A DNA stretch of 64,000 nt from Bacteroidaceae bacterium. GTDB taxonomy: Bacteria > Bacteroidota > Bacteroidia > Bacteroidales > Bacteroidaceae. A program made the position numbers and the translations under genes. Of the stretch, positions 36,389-46,921 are shown one piece after another; the first letter of the stretch is position 1, and each line of letters opens with the position of its first letter. The notes under the pieces are model-generated. The model saw only the letters and a list, made by a program, of their open reading frames with translations. It was not told the origin of the DNA and searched no databases. Location: the NCBI GenBank assembly GCA_017451695.1, contig JAFTNW010000020.1:1-64000 (forward strand), read 5' to 3'.

Positions 36389-36928
36389 ATGGCAGACAAC
36401 TATCTGGAAAAGAAAATGGAGCAGCACAAAGCGCGTGCTGCGGTTTCTGGGGCATCAAAGAAAATCTCGCTCTCTTCGCTGCTTGAACATTCGGTGGCAA
36501 GAGGCGCGTTTGATGGTTACGCTGTACGCCAGGACCAGCTTATGCGTATTGTGGGTGCAGCCGTAAGAGTATCTCCCACCATGCCTTTCCGTTTCAAGTT
36601 CGTTACGGGCGATGAGGCTGCTCGCCTGCGCTCGTGCCACGAAGGCATTATAAAAGCCACTGCTTATATTCTGGTTCTTCCAAGTGCCGATGTGGAGCCT
36701 TCTCCTTTTCTTCTGGGCAGGGTGGCGCAGTCTATGCTTTTGCAAGCTGCCGTAATGGGGCTCTGCGGTGCTTTTGTTCCCCATGATATCTACTCTGCTG
36801 TCAGTGATATGTTTGTATTGCCGTTGCAACCTCTGATGTTGCTTGCTTTTGGTCGCAGTGCAGAGCCTTCTCTTTCGTTCGATGCAATGTCTTGCGATGT
36901 GCAGGCAGATAGTTTTATAATAGAATAG
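36389..36928 (+). CDS. Short nitroreductase-like protein
   Basis: A 179-residue protein. The N-terminal MADNYLEKKMEQHKARAA and the later YAVRQDQLMRIVGAAVRVSP and SMLLQAAVMGLCGAFVPH resemble a segment found in flavin nitroreductases of Bacteroidales. The usual conserved Arg-Arg-Ser-x-Arg FMN contact near the N terminus is replaced by HSVARGAF, and the protein is at the short end of the family. It may be an active divergent oxidoreductase, a non-catalytic relative or a decaying gene; there is no internal stop or frameshift. It starts 17 bp after the tRNA-Cys terminator. Confidence 0.6.
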   Translation: MADNYLEKKMEQHKARAAVSGASKKISLSSLLEHSVARGAFDGYAVRQDQLMRIVGAAVRVSPTMPFRFKFVTGDEAARLRSCHEGIIKATAYILVLPSADVEPSPFLLGRVAQSMLLQAAVMGLCGAFVPHDIYSAVSDMFVLPLQPLMLLAFGRSAEPSLSFDAMSCDVQADSFIIE

Positions 36929-36950
36929 CTGTGTCGTGTTCTCTGTAAAC

Positions 36951-36984
36951 AAAAAAATCTCGTTCCGCGGAACGAGATTTTTTT
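36951..36984. terminator. Bidirectional terminator between 36389-36928 and gyrB
   Basis: A 34-bp perfect palindrome (AAAAAAATCTCGTTCCG and its complement) lies between two convergent genes, with poly-A on one side and poly-T on the other. Confidence 0.9.
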
Positions 36985-37000
36985 GTCTGTATAGTGCTTT

Positions 37001-38977
<1,977 letters not shown>

Positions 38978-38981
38978 TCAA

Positions 38982-39013
38982 CAAAAATACAAAAAAACAG
39001 CCGACAAAGCAAG
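38982..39013 (-). promoter_or_regulatory. Promoter of gyrB
   Basis: On the minus strand CTTG (39010-39013), 20 bases, then TATTTTTG (38982-38989), 31 bp before the start codon. Spacing and the -7 box fit the Bacteroidota consensus; the -33 box has one mismatch. The rest of the 276-bp gap up to rpsT holds only the rpsT terminator and AT-rich sequence. Confidence 0.6.
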
Positions 39014-39177
39014 TGTTTTCCTCTATTTATTTAGTGGTTAAAAACTACGTTTTTACTTTTTTACCCTGCCTCAAAATATGGCACTCTCTCTCTTGATTTT
39101 TTTTCTTGGAGCTGTGAATGGTCGGGTTGTTTCTGTTTTTCTGCCTGTTGAGCGAACGTATAGGTACAACACGAAAA

Positions 39178-39198
39178 GGCTGGATGAAAATCCAGCCT
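39178..39198 (-). terminator. Terminator of rpsT
   Basis: The stem AGGCTGGA / TCCAGCCT with a five-base loop is followed on the minus strand by TTTTCG. It is located 29 bp past the rpsT stop codon. Confidence 0.65.
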
Positions 39199-39226
39199 CT
39201 TGTAGGTAAATATATGTTTCTAAAAT

Positions 39227-39481
39227 TTAGGCTAACTTTGCAATTCTGGCGCACAAACCTGATTTAAGGTTCGCAGCCTTGTTCTTGTGGATTAAGCCAC
39301 GCTTTGCCATTCTGTCGAGCATTTTCTGTACCTCGGGGAATTTTGCCAAAGCCTCGTTCTTGTCGGTGATTGCGCGAAGACCGCGAACTGCCGAACGCAT
39401 ATTTTTACCGAAATAACGGTTCTGAAGATTTCTCTTCTCTGTCTGTCTGATTCTTTTAAGTGATGATTTGTGGTTTGCCAT
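39227..39481 (-). CDS. rpsT: 30S ribosomal protein S20
   Basis: 84 residues, rich in Lys and Arg. It has the S20 pattern [33 protein letters not shown] and the second helical part [26 protein letters not shown]. It binds 16S rRNA early in small-subunit assembly. tRNA-Glu lies 31 bp upstream on the same strand, so the two are probably transcribed together from the tRNA-Glu promoter. Confidence 0.97.
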   Translation of the reverse strand: MANHKSSLKRIRQTEKRNLQNRYFGKNMRSAVRGLRAITDKNEALAKFPEVQKMLDRMAKRGLIHKNKAANLKSGLCARIAKLA

Positions 39482-39512
39482 CTCTTTGTATATTATTTTC
39501 TAGTTTTACTTG

Positions 39513-39584
39513 TAGCCCATAGGGGAATCGAACCCCTCTTTCAAGAATGAAAATCTTGCGTCCTAGCCGATAGACGAATGGGCC
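39513..39584 (-). tRNA. tRNA-Glu (anticodon TTC)
   Basis: On the minus strand the acceptor stem GGCCCAT / ATGGGCT (one G-U pair), anticodon stem CAAGA / TCTTG with loop TTTTCAT (anticodon TTC), and T arm with GGTTCGATTCC form a cloverleaf. The discriminator is A. The gene lies between its promoter (39646-39676) and rpsT. Confidence 0.97.
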
Positions 39585-39645
39585 GGCCTTTGTTTTTTGC
39601 TGCTCTTTTGGAGCGAAAAGCACTATTTGGTGCTTAAAGCGACTG

Positions 39646-39676
39646 CAAAGGTAAAACCTTTTTTTGAATTGGCAAA
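39646..39676 (-). promoter_or_regulatory. Promoter of tRNA-Glu (and probably rpsT)
   Basis: On the minus strand TTTG (39673-39676), 19 bases, then TACCTTTG (39646-39653). It is identical in boxes and spacing to the tRNA-Asp promoter. A possible recO -7 box (TAGTTTTG, 39696-39703) lies nearby on the plus strand, so the two promoters are divergent and close. Confidence 0.75.
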
Positions 39677-39762
39677 GGATTTCTGGAATTTTTTGTAGTT
39701 TTGTGGCCGGATAGGCCGTGATAAGCGGATTTTGTTTTCCTTTGCAACTATAAAAAGGGCGC

Positions 39763-40491
39763 ATGAACGAAAAATACGAAGGGGTGGTGCTGCGTACAAT
39801 AAAGTATAACGACAGCCTCATGATAACCGATATATACACGCGGCAGCAGGGGCGCAGGTCGTTTCTTCTGCCGGTAACGCACAGCAAGAAGGCGCGTGTG
39901 CGCAATGTGCTTTTTCAGCCACTCTCCATGGTCTCGTTCATAGCACCTCGGCGCGGGGCAAAGCAACTGGTGCGCATTTCCGATGCGCAGCCCTATGTAT
40001 TGTACTCCTCAATTCCATACGATGTGGTAAAATCTTCCATAGCATTGTACCTTGCCGAGTTGCTTACATATGCCTTGCGCGAGGAGGAGAAAGACGAGGC
40101 TCTGTTCAATTTTATCGACAGGGCTTTGGTGTGGTTCGATTCCGTTACCGAGGGATATGCCGATTTTCATCTTGTCTTTATGGCGCAGTTGCTTCGTTAC
40201 CTTGGAATAGCCCCAGATATGAGCACGGTTTCGGCCAACGGCTATTTCGATATGCAGGCAGGGCTCATTGTACGTGAACACCCTTTGCACCCCCATTTTC
40301 TGTTGCCTGCCGCCACAGCGGGGCTTGCCCGTCTTTTTGCATCCGATTTCCTTTCGGTGCGTTCCCTTGCACTAAACGGAGAACTGCGAGGCAACTGCCT
40401 CGCAGTTCTCGAAGAGTATTATCGCCTGCATCTGCCCGATTTTCCGTCTTTGCGGTCGGGCGAGGTGCTGCGCGAGCTTTTCCGTGTTTAG
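39763..40491 (+). CDS. recO: DNA repair protein RecO
   Basis: RecO works with RecR to load RecA at gaps. The 242 residues begin with the N-terminal OB domain (MNEKYEGVVLRTIKYNDSLMITDIYTRQQGRRSFLLP) and continue with the helical C-terminal domain (AELLTYALREEEKDEALFNFI). The zinc-binding cysteines found in some RecO proteins are absent, as in many Bacteroidota members. Its 3' end overlaps the convergent YqeY-type gene by 4 bp and contains a perfect hairpin at 40379-40410. Confidence 0.92.
   Translation: MNEKYEGVVLRTIKYNDSLMITDIYTRQQGRRSFLLPVTHSKKARVRNVLFQPLSMVSFIAPRRGAKQLVRISDAQPYVLYSSIPYDVVKSSIALYLAELLTYALREEEKDEALFNFIDRALVWFDSVTEGYADFHLVFMAQLLRYLGIAPDMSTVSANGYFDMQAGLIVREHPLHPHFLLPAATAGLARLFASDFLSVRSLALNGELRGNCLAVLEEYYRLHLPDFPSLRSGEVLRELFRV
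40379..40410. repeat. Perfect inverted repeat inside recO
   Basis: Arms of 15 bp (GAGAACTGCGAGGCA and its exact complement) are separated by two bases. It encodes residues about 206-216 of RecO (GELRGNCLAVLEE). No T-run follows on either strand. Confidence 0.85.
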
Positions 40492-40937
40492 GCAAGCAGC
40501 TGTTTAACTATTGCCGAAATGATTTTGCCATCGGCCTTGCCGGCAAGTTGCTTGGTGGCAACGCCCATTACCTTGCCCATATCTTGTGGCTTGCATGCTC
40601 CCACCTGTGCAATTATCTCTTTGAGCGCAGCGGTAATCTCCTCCTCGCTCATCTGCTTGGGAAGATATTTTTCCATTACAGCCACTTGTGCAAGTTCCTC
40701 GTTTGCAAGGTCGTCGCGTCCCTGGCTGCGGAACAACTCGGCCGATTCCTTTCCCTGCTTTGCAAGTTTTTGTATGGCTTTTATTGCAGTTTCGTCAGTT
40801 ACGGTGTCGTTTGCCCCGGGTGCGGTCTTTGCCTCCAAAAGCACTTTCTTTATGTTTCTGAGGGTGTCGAGCGCCACTTTGTCTTTGGCCTTCATGGCCT
40901 CTTTTATGTCATTGCTTATAATATCGAAAAGTTCCAT
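40488..40937 (-). CDS. GatB/YqeY domain-containing protein
   Basis: A 149-residue helical protein of the YqeY family, related to the tail domain of the amidotransferase subunit GatB. Readable features are MELFDIISNDIKEAMKAKDKVALDTLRNIKKVLLEAKT at the start and YLPKQMSEEEITAALKEIIAQVGACKPQDMGKVMGVATKQLAGKADGKIISAIVKQLL at the end. The precise role of free-standing YqeY proteins is not established; tRNA interaction is assumed. It is the last gene of the dcw direction, 11 bp after ftsZ. Confidence 0.92.
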   Translation of the reverse strand: MELFDIISNDIKEAMKAKDKVALDTLRNIKKVLLEAKTAPGANDTVTDETAIKAIQKLAKQGKESAELFRSQGRDDLANEELAQVAVMEKYLPKQMSEEEITAALKEIIAQVGACKPQDMGKVMGVATKQLAGKADGKIISAIVKQLLA

Positions 40938-40948
40938 GGTTTTATATT

Positions 40949-42262
40949 TTATTCAGGTTCATTATTGTTGTTAATCTCACTCTGCTCTTGTTGCTCCTCG
41001 TTGGCTTGGGGTGTGGCGGTGGCAATGCTTTTTAACGCTTCCAAATCCTGTATTGTTCTCTTGTATACGGGCGAATTATCAACGGCCGAGATGACCTCCT
41101 CGTTATAGAGGCTTGCGTCGTCGAATATGAACACCTTGTATTCGTCTTTGTAGAAGGCTTTCTCCATTTCGTTTATAGCCTTCTCCTCGGCTTGGCGTTT
41201 TGCCTGCTCCTCGCGCGAGATCTCCTCCTCTTTTGCCTCTTCCTCGGCAATAAGCGGTTCCATGCCGGGGATGTTCTTCATTCCGAATCCCGTGGCAAGA
41301 ATGGTTACCTTTACCTCGCCGCTTTCCAGGTTGTGGTCTTTGCTCAATCCCCAGATAACCTCTATGTTGTCGTCTCTGAATCTCTCCATAAACTCGTTTA
41401 CGGCATTTATCTCCTCCACAAGCATGGGTTCGTTGGGGTTGTAGTATATGTTGAAGAGTATCTTTTTCGATTTGTATATGTCGTTGTTGTTGAGCAGGGG
41501 CGAGTTCATCGCTTTGTCAAATGCCTTTGCAAGTCGGTCCTCACCACTCTCTATTCCATAGCTCATTATGGCAACACCGCCATTCTTCAGCACCTTCTTC
41601 ACATCGCGGAAGTCGAGGTTAATGGTACCGCGTGCCGTTATAATCTCGGCAATACTCTTTGTGGCCGTGGTGAGCACATCATCAACCTTGCGGAATCCCT
41701 CCTCGATATCCAATTTGGGATATATGTCGAGCAGGCGTTCGTTGTTTATCACAAGCAGTGCATCGACATGCTTGGCAATCTCCGAAACACCGCGCAATGC
41801 CTGTTTGATTTTCTTGCCCATCTCGAACTTGAACGGAATGGTTACTATGCCAATGGTAAGTATGCCCATCTGCTTGGCTATCTCTGCAACCACGGGTGCG
41901 GCACCTGTTCCTGTACCACCTCCCATGCCGGCTGTGATAAATGCCATCTTGGTGCCGTCGTTAAAGAGTTTTTCAATCTGCTGGCGGCTCTCCTCGGCAG
42001 CCATGTGTGCCACAGCAGGGTCGTTGCCGGCACCGAGGCCTTCGGTTACGGTCTCTCCAAGCTGCACCTTCACGGGTATATTGGAGTGGTTGAGTGCTTG
42101 TATATCGGTGTTGCATATAACAAATGACACGTTGTGGATGCCTTTGTTGTACATGTTCTCCACGGCGTTACTACCACCACCGCCTACACCTATAACCTTT
42201 ATTATTCTGGGTGCATCTGTGGGTATTGCAAAGGGTAGTCCCTTGTTTTCTTCTTCGTTCAT
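40949..42262 (-). CDS. ftsZ: Cell division protein FtsZ
   Basis: The tubulin-like GTPase that forms the division ring, 437 residues. It has the nucleotide-binding VGGGGSNAVENMY, the tubulin signature GGGTGTGAAPVVAEIAK and the catalytic T7-loop region NLDFRDVKKVL. The globular part ends near residue 330. A charged linker rich in Glu and Lys follows, then a C-terminal region with SPVYKRTIQDLEALKS. This probably holds the FtsA-binding peptide of Bacteroidota FtsZ, which differs from the E. coli DxPxFLR type. It follows ftsA by 31 bp. Confidence 0.97.
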   Translation of the reverse strand: MNEEENKGLPFAIPTDAPRIIKVIGVGGGGSNAVENMYNKGIHNVSFVICNTDIQALNHSNIPVKVQLGETVTEGLGAGNDPAVAHMAAEESRQQIEKLFNDGTKMAFITAGMGGGTGTGAAPVVAEIAKQMGILTIGIVTIPFKFEMGKKIKQALRGVSEIAKHVDALLVINNERLLDIYPKLDIEEGFRKVDDVLTTATKSIAEIITARGTINLDFRDVKKVLKNGGVAIMSYGIESGEDRLAKAFDKAMNSPLLNNNDIYKSKKILFNIYYNPNEPMLVEEINAVNEFMERFRDDNIEVIWGLSKDHNLESGEVKVTILATGFGMKNIPGMEPLIAEEEAKEEEISREEQAKRQAEEKAINEMEKAFYKDEYKVFIFDDASLYNEEVISAVDNSPVYKRTIQDLEALKSIATATPQANEEQQEQSEINNNNEPE

Positions 42263-42293
42263 ATTTGTACTTTTTTGCGTCAGTGGTTATTAA

Positions 42294-43646
42294 TTACTCA
42301 TCACCATCTTCGTCCTCTGATATGTTCTCCCTGAAATCGGCAAACAAATTTACGAGCTTCTGTTGCCATCCCGATTTCTTTTTCGTTTTCTCTGTCTCCT
42401 TCTGTTTCTTCTCCTCTTTCTTGGGCATTTCGGGCTCATTTACCTCTTCGTGGTTATCGGTTGGTGTGGGAGTGGTCTCCTCCTCCTCAAAGAGTGATTG
42501 CTGTATGGGGGTGGCAAGTTCTTTTGCTACGGCCTCCTTGCAGCAGTTTTCTTTGCCGGTGCTCAACAACCCGAAAAGTGTGGGTGTTATGGCGCCCGTT
42601 GCGAGCGACATACCGCTATCGCTGAAGCAGTTGAGCGATGGCTCTGTTATGATGCGGGTGATGTAATCCTGCAAATGTTCGTCGAGCAGGGCTTTCAGGT
42701 TTTTAAGTTTGGCAGCTCCACCTGTAAAGAGTATCTGCCCCACCTTCTCGCCCGAGCTCTCTATCTGGTGCTTTATGTTAAGCAGTATCTCCTCGATGCG
42801 GGCAGCAATAATCTTGTTCAGCGTTTCATTTGCGATGAGGCTGTTGTCGCTGCCTGTTGCACCATAGCCCTTGAACATCTTGATGCTCTCGGCCTCTTCG
42901 CGTGAGATGTGCTGGGTAGATATATCTCTTGTTATGTTTTCGCCACCAAGGGGCAGTACCACTAATTTGCGTAGCAGTTCGTTGGTATATATAGATATGG
43001 TGGTGGTTTCGGCACCCATATTCACAAGCGCGCAGCTATGCTTGTCGTCTTTGTTCAGGAGGATATCTGCTTCGAGCTTTGCGGCTGTGAAGCTGTCCAC
43101 AATCTCAATCTTTGCCATCTCGAAGCTCTCGCACAGCTGCTTCATAAACTGCTCGTTTATTATAATGTTCAAGTAGCTGCCCTCAATGCTGCGGGTATGG
43201 AAACCGGCGGGAGCGGTGTTCACGCTGCCGTCGAGTTTGTAGTCCTGCACAATTACCTGCACCTTTTGGTATCCCTCGGGAACAACGAACTCGTTGTCGT
43301 TCTCAATGGCCATTGCATCGATGATTTTGGGGGTAATCTTTGTGTATTCGCTGAACTCTCTCTTTATGGTCGATTTTATTGAACGCACCGAAATGCCTCC
43401 TATGGTGGTATATGCTTTCTCTATTATTACCTTGTTGTCGAGTTGTGCCTCCAAACGGTTTATTATGTTGGTGAGGCAGGCGCTTGCGGCATCTACATTG
43501 CGTACTACACCCTTTGATATAAACCCATCGACAGGCTCGCTTGCGTAGGCAATGATATTTATACCTTCGTAGGTGGCAACACCCACAGTGCCTGCCACTT
43601 TAGACGAGCCAATCTCAATAGCTGTTATATAATTCTTTGTTCCCAT
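42294..43646 (-). CDS. ftsA: Cell division protein FtsA
   Basis: An actin-like ATPase that anchors FtsZ to the membrane. The start is ITAIEIGSSKVAGTVGVATYEG (phosphate 1 motif). The FtsA-specific 1C subdomain follows, then LVNMGAETTTISIY (phosphate 2) and ILFTGGAAKLKNL (adenosine motif). Residues 385-450 are a long polar linker with Pro, Glu and Lys runs, followed by the amphipathic helix SGWQQKLVNLFADF expected to bind the membrane and an acidic end. At 450 residues it is a little longer than E. coli FtsA because of this linker. Confidence 0.95.
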   Translation of the reverse strand: MGTKNYITAIEIGSSKVAGTVGVATYEGINIIAYASEPVDGFISKGVVRNVDAASACLTNIINRLEAQLDNKVIIEKAYTTIGGISVRSIKSTIKREFSEYTKITPKIIDAMAIENDNEFVVPEGYQKVQVIVQDYKLDGSVNTAPAGFHTRSIEGSYLNIIINEQFMKQLCESFEMAKIEIVDSFTAAKLEADILLNKDDKHSCALVNMGAETTTISIYTNELLRKLVVLPLGGENITRDISTQHISREEAESIKMFKGYGATGSDNSLIANETLNKIIAARIEEILLNIKHQIESSGEKVGQILFTGGAAKLKNLKALLDEHLQDYITRIITEPSLNCFSDSGMSLATGAITPTLFGLLSTGKENCCKEAVAKELATPIQQSLFEEEETTPTPTDNHEEVNEPEMPKKEEKKQKETEKTKKKSGWQQKLVNLFADFRENISEDEDGDE

Positions 43647-43652
43647 GTTATA

Positions 43653-44381
43653 TTAATCTCTTTTGGTACAAATAACCTGTTTGTCAAATTCAATATTTAT
43701 TTTCTTGTATTTATTCCACCCGATGGTGTTAAGTCCCTTGTTGTAGAATTTTCTGAGTTTGTCCAGCTTCTTCTCCAAATTCTCCACCTTGCCAATCTCT
43801 ACAATATGATTTCCTATTCGCGGTATAAGGATAACCTCCTTCTTGGCATTGAAGAATATCTGCTCGGTCTGTTCGTTCCAGAATCGGTTGTCGCGCAAGA
43901 AACGTGCCATGGTAAGCAATTCCTTGTTTGCCATTTCTGTTGTTATGAAACCGTTTGCAACAGGCAGGTACATGGCATTGTGGATACCTTCTATTACATC
44001 TCCTTTTTCATCTATGTAGAACTCCATGCCGTTGATGTCAAACACCTGCATGATTGGAATCTTGCATTCGATGTCTATTCCTATGTGCCCACGGTGTGTC
44101 TTGTATGCCTGGCAATCCTTAACCACCGACAGTTTTTTTATGGTGGTTTCAATCTCATGGCAGTCGATATTCTTTATTGGCTTGTTTACGGGGTTTATTC
44201 CTTTCTGTGTGAGCAGTGCGGCCACTCTCTCCTCGGAAAGAGCTCCTGCCCCTCCATCGGTGATAAAGCTGTTTACCTCCTTGCACAGCAACTCCTCCTC
44301 TTTTGTGAGAAAGAGTAACGCAAAAACAATATAGCATGCCGCTGTTATTGCCACTCCGTATATAAGTATCTTCTTAAACAT
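43653..44381 (-). CDS. ftsQ: Cell division protein FtsQ
   Basis: A bitopic division protein of 242 residues. One N-terminal membrane segment (ILIYGVAITAACYIVFALLFL) is followed by a periplasmic part with a POTRA-like domain (about residues 45-115: LLTQKGINPVNKPIKNIDCHEIETTIKKL... CQAYKTHRGHIGIDIECKIPIMQVFD) and the FtsQ beta domain. Its position between murC and ftsA is the standard dcw place. Sequence similarity to E. coli FtsQ is low, as usual, so the call rests on topology and order. Confidence 0.88.
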   Translation of the reverse strand: MFKKILIYGVAITAACYIVFALLFLTKEEELLCKEVNSFITDGGAGALSEERVAALLTQKGINPVNKPIKNIDCHEIETTIKKLSVVKDCQAYKTHRGHIGIDIECKIPIMQVFDINGMEFYIDEKGDVIEGIHNAMYLPVANGFITTEMANKELLTMARFLRDNRFWNEQTEQIFFNAKKEVILIPRIGNHIVEIGKVENLEKKLDKLRKFYNKGLNTIGWNKYKKINIEFDKQVICTKRD

Positions 44382-44384
44382 TCA

Positions 44385-45767
44385 TCACCTGTTTATTAAT
44401 ATCTCCTTCATCTGGGGGATATCGTTCTCGATATCACCTGCTCCAAGCGAAACAAGTACCTCTATTTCGTTTTTCTTCTGTTCCACGGTCTTTATGACAT
44501 CGCTTCGGCTGCACATGCTCTTTTGAATATTTTCGTCAAGGCAGTCGTATATGAGTTTGCTTGTAACCCCCTCGATGGGCAGTTCGCGGGCGGGATAGAT
44601 GTCCACAAGTATCACTTCGTCGAACAGCGAGAGGCTCTGTGCAAACTCTTTATAAAAGTCCTTTGTGCGGCTGAACAGATGAGGCTGGAACAGGGCTGTT
44701 ACCTTTTTGTCGCTATACAGCTCCTTAATGGATTTTGCACACGCCTTTACCTCGTCGGGGTGGTGGGCATAATCGCTCAGCAGTACCAGATTGTCTTGTT
44801 TTATATGGAAATCGAAGCGGCGGTCGGCACCCTCGAAACTCTTCATTGCCGCCCTCATTTCATCGGCTGTTGCACCGCAAATCTCGGCCATGGCCATTGA
44901 GGCAATTCCGTTTTCAATGTTAATGCTCACAGGCACCCCAAGCTCCACATCCTCTATCTTTTGCCATGGCGATATATAATCAAACACTATTCTGCCGCCG
45001 CCGATGCGTATGTTTTCGGCATGGAAATCTCCCTTTTCGCGGCCGTAGATATATGTGGTTACGCTCTTTTTTGTGCGGGGAACAACCTCCAATCCCTCAT
45101 GCATGATGAGAAAACCATTCTCTCTTATTCTCTCGGTAAATTGTGCGAATGCCTCTAAATAGTTTTCTTTGTTGCCATAAATATCCAGGTGGTCGGGGTC
45201 GGCCGATGTTATTGTGGCAATATAGGGTTTCAGGTGCAGGAACGAACGGTCATATTCATCGGCCTCTATCACCACAAGGTCGCTCTTGTCGGTAAGTACA
45301 AGATTGCTTTTGTAGTTCTTCGATATGCCGCCAAGGAAGGCTGCGCAATCTACATGCGATTGGTGCAACAGGTGTGCAGTCATGGTGCTGGTAGTGGTTT
45401 TGCCATGGGTACCGGCGGCGCACACTCCGCGCTTGTCTCCGGTAATTATTCCAAGCACCTCGGCGCGTTTCTTCACTACAAACTCCCCATTCCTGAACAG
45501 TGCCCACTCCTTGTGGTTGTCGGGTATTGCGGGGGTGTATATGACAAGTGTTCCCTCGGGCCGTTTGCAGCAGTCGGGCACAAGCTCCGGGTTCTCCTCG
45601 AAATGGAGCAGCGCTCCCTCTTCTATCAGTTTATCGGTGAGGGGGCTCGGGGTGCGGTCATATCCGGCAACCACCTTTCCTTCGCTGAGGAAATATCTTA
45701 CAAGAGCGCTCATGCCTATTCCGCCCGCTCCCATGAAATATACCTGTTTTATATCTTTGAGTTCCAT
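44385..45767 (-). CDS. murC: UDP-N-acetylmuramate-L-alanine ligase MurC
   Basis: Adds L-alanine to UDP-MurNAc, the first amino acid of the peptidoglycan stem. It has the N-terminal Rossmann motif YFMGAGGIGMSALVRYFL, the ATP-binding AAGTHGKTTTSTMTAHLL, the EADEYDRSFLHLKP motif and a C-terminal domain with DYAHHPDEVKA and FQPHLFSRT. The 460-residue length is normal. The start overlaps the murG stop by one base (TAATG). Confidence 0.97.
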   Translation of the reverse strand: MELKDIKQVYFMGAGGIGMSALVRYFLSEGKVVAGYDRTPSPLTDKLIEEGALLHFEENPELVPDCCKRPEGTLVIYTPAIPDNHKEWALFRNGEFVVKKRAEVLGIITGDKRGVCAAGTHGKTTTSTMTAHLLHQSHVDCAAFLGGISKNYKSNLVLTDKSDLVVIEADEYDRSFLHLKPYIATITSADPDHLDIYGNKENYLEAFAQFTERIRENGFLIMHEGLEVVPRTKKSVTTYIYGREKGDFHAENIRIGGGRIVFDYISPWQKIEDVELGVPVSINIENGIASMAMAEICGATADEMRAAMKSFEGADRRFDFHIKQDNLVLLSDYAHHPDEVKACAKSIKELYSDKKVTALFQPHLFSRTKDFYKEFAQSLSLFDEVILVDIYPARELPIEGVTSKLIYDCLDENIQKSMCSRSDVIKTVEQKKNEIEVLVSLGAGDIENDIPQMKEILINR

Positions 45768-46921
45768 TATTTTAAGTTTTCTTTAATACGGCGTGTCTCT
45801 TTCTCCATATATGCATCGGCAAGAATCAGCACCTCTTCGGCTATCTCCTGCGCTGCATTGGGCTTTGCAAGCTTAACGATATTCTCTTCGAGCGAGCTAA
45901 TCTTCTCGTCGTCGGTTACTGTTGCAACGGCTGTGGGCAACAACTTTTTGTCCGCTTCTGCATCGGCAACATAGATGGCGGCGTTTTTATCAACCAACGC
46001 CATTGCGTTCTTTGTCTGGTGGTCCTCCGACACATTGGGCGATGGAACCAAAATAACAGCCTTGCCAAGCAGCGAGAATTCCGAGATTGAGCCTGCGCCG
46101 GCACGCGATACCACAAGGTTGGCCGCGCTCAGTGCATGGGCCATGTTGCTCACAAAGTCGGTGATTATAAGATTCTCGGGCTTTCCCTCCTTGCCTGCAC
46201 GTTCACACATCTCCTCGTAGTACAATTTGCCTGTCTGCCACACGAATTGTATATCGGGGTTCTGCTTTATTATGTCAAGGTTCTTTATTATACTCTCGTT
46301 TATACTGCGTGCTCCCAGGCTGCCACCCACAATGAGCACACAACGCTTGCTTGGGTCGAGCCCCATTTCGTTCATGGCAACGGCGCGGTTTGTGCGCATA
46401 TCGAGCAGTGTTTTTCTCACCGGGTTACCTGTGAGTTTTATCTTCTCGTGTGGGAAGAAACGCTCCATGCCGTCGTATGCCACGCATATCATCTTTGCTT
46501 TCTTTGCAAGAAGTTTGTTGGTTACTCCTGCGTATGAGTTCTGTTCCTGAATGAGGGTGGGGATATTCATGCTCGCAGCCATTTTAAGTGTAGGGCCGCT
46601 GGCATATCCTCCAACGCCCACTGCCACCTGCGGAGCAAAATCCTTTATCACTTTTTTTGCCATGCGCTGGCTTTTGAACAGCTGCCACAGCACCTTGATG
46701 TTTTTCCATAGGTGCTTGCGGTCAAACCCTGCAACGGGCAGGCCTATAATCTCATATCCCGCCTCGGGAACGCGTTGCATCTCCATGCGGTTGCTTGCGC
46801 CCACAAACAGAATCTTTGCATCGGGCTGCTTGCTGCGTATTGCATCGGCTATTGAGAGGGCGGGGAATATATGACCGCCTGTTCCTCCTCCGCTAATGAT
46901 TATTCTATACTCCTTCTTCAT
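45767..46921 (-). CDS. murG: UDP-GlcNAc:lipid I N-acetylglucosaminyltransferase MurG
   Basis: Converts lipid I to lipid II at the inner face of the membrane. Visible are the first glycine-rich loop ISGGGTGGHIFPALSIADAI, the second GVGGYASGPTLKMAA, the third LIVGGSLGARSINESI, and the donor-binding segment VVSRAGAGSISEFSLLGKAVILVPSP. It has 384 residues. Its first codons overlap the end of ftsW by 17 bp. Confidence 0.97.
   Translation of the reverse strand: MKKEYRIIISGGGTGGHIFPALSIADAIRSKQPDAKILFVGASNRMEMQRVPEAGYEIIGLPVAGFDRKHLWKNIKVLWQLFKSQRMAKKVIKDFAPQVAVGVGGYASGPTLKMAASMNIPTLIQEQNSYAGVTNKLLAKKAKMICVAYDGMERFFPHEKIKLTGNPVRKTLLDMRTNRAVAMNEMGLDPSKRCVLIVGGSLGARSINESIIKNLDIIKQNPDIQFVWQTGKLYYEEMCERAGKEGKPENLIITDFVSNMAHALSAANLVVSRAGAGSISEFSLLGKAVILVPSPNVSEDHQTKNAMALVDKNAAIYVADAEADKKLLPTAVATVTDDEKISSLEENIVKLAKPNAAQEIAEEVLILADAYMEKETRRIKENLK

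Noticed and set aside
41192..42127. 311-codon plus-strand frame opposite ftsZ
   Set aside because: The translation is Cys/His/Leu-rich without domains, as expected of the reverse strand of a GC-skewed gene. ftsZ is certain here.
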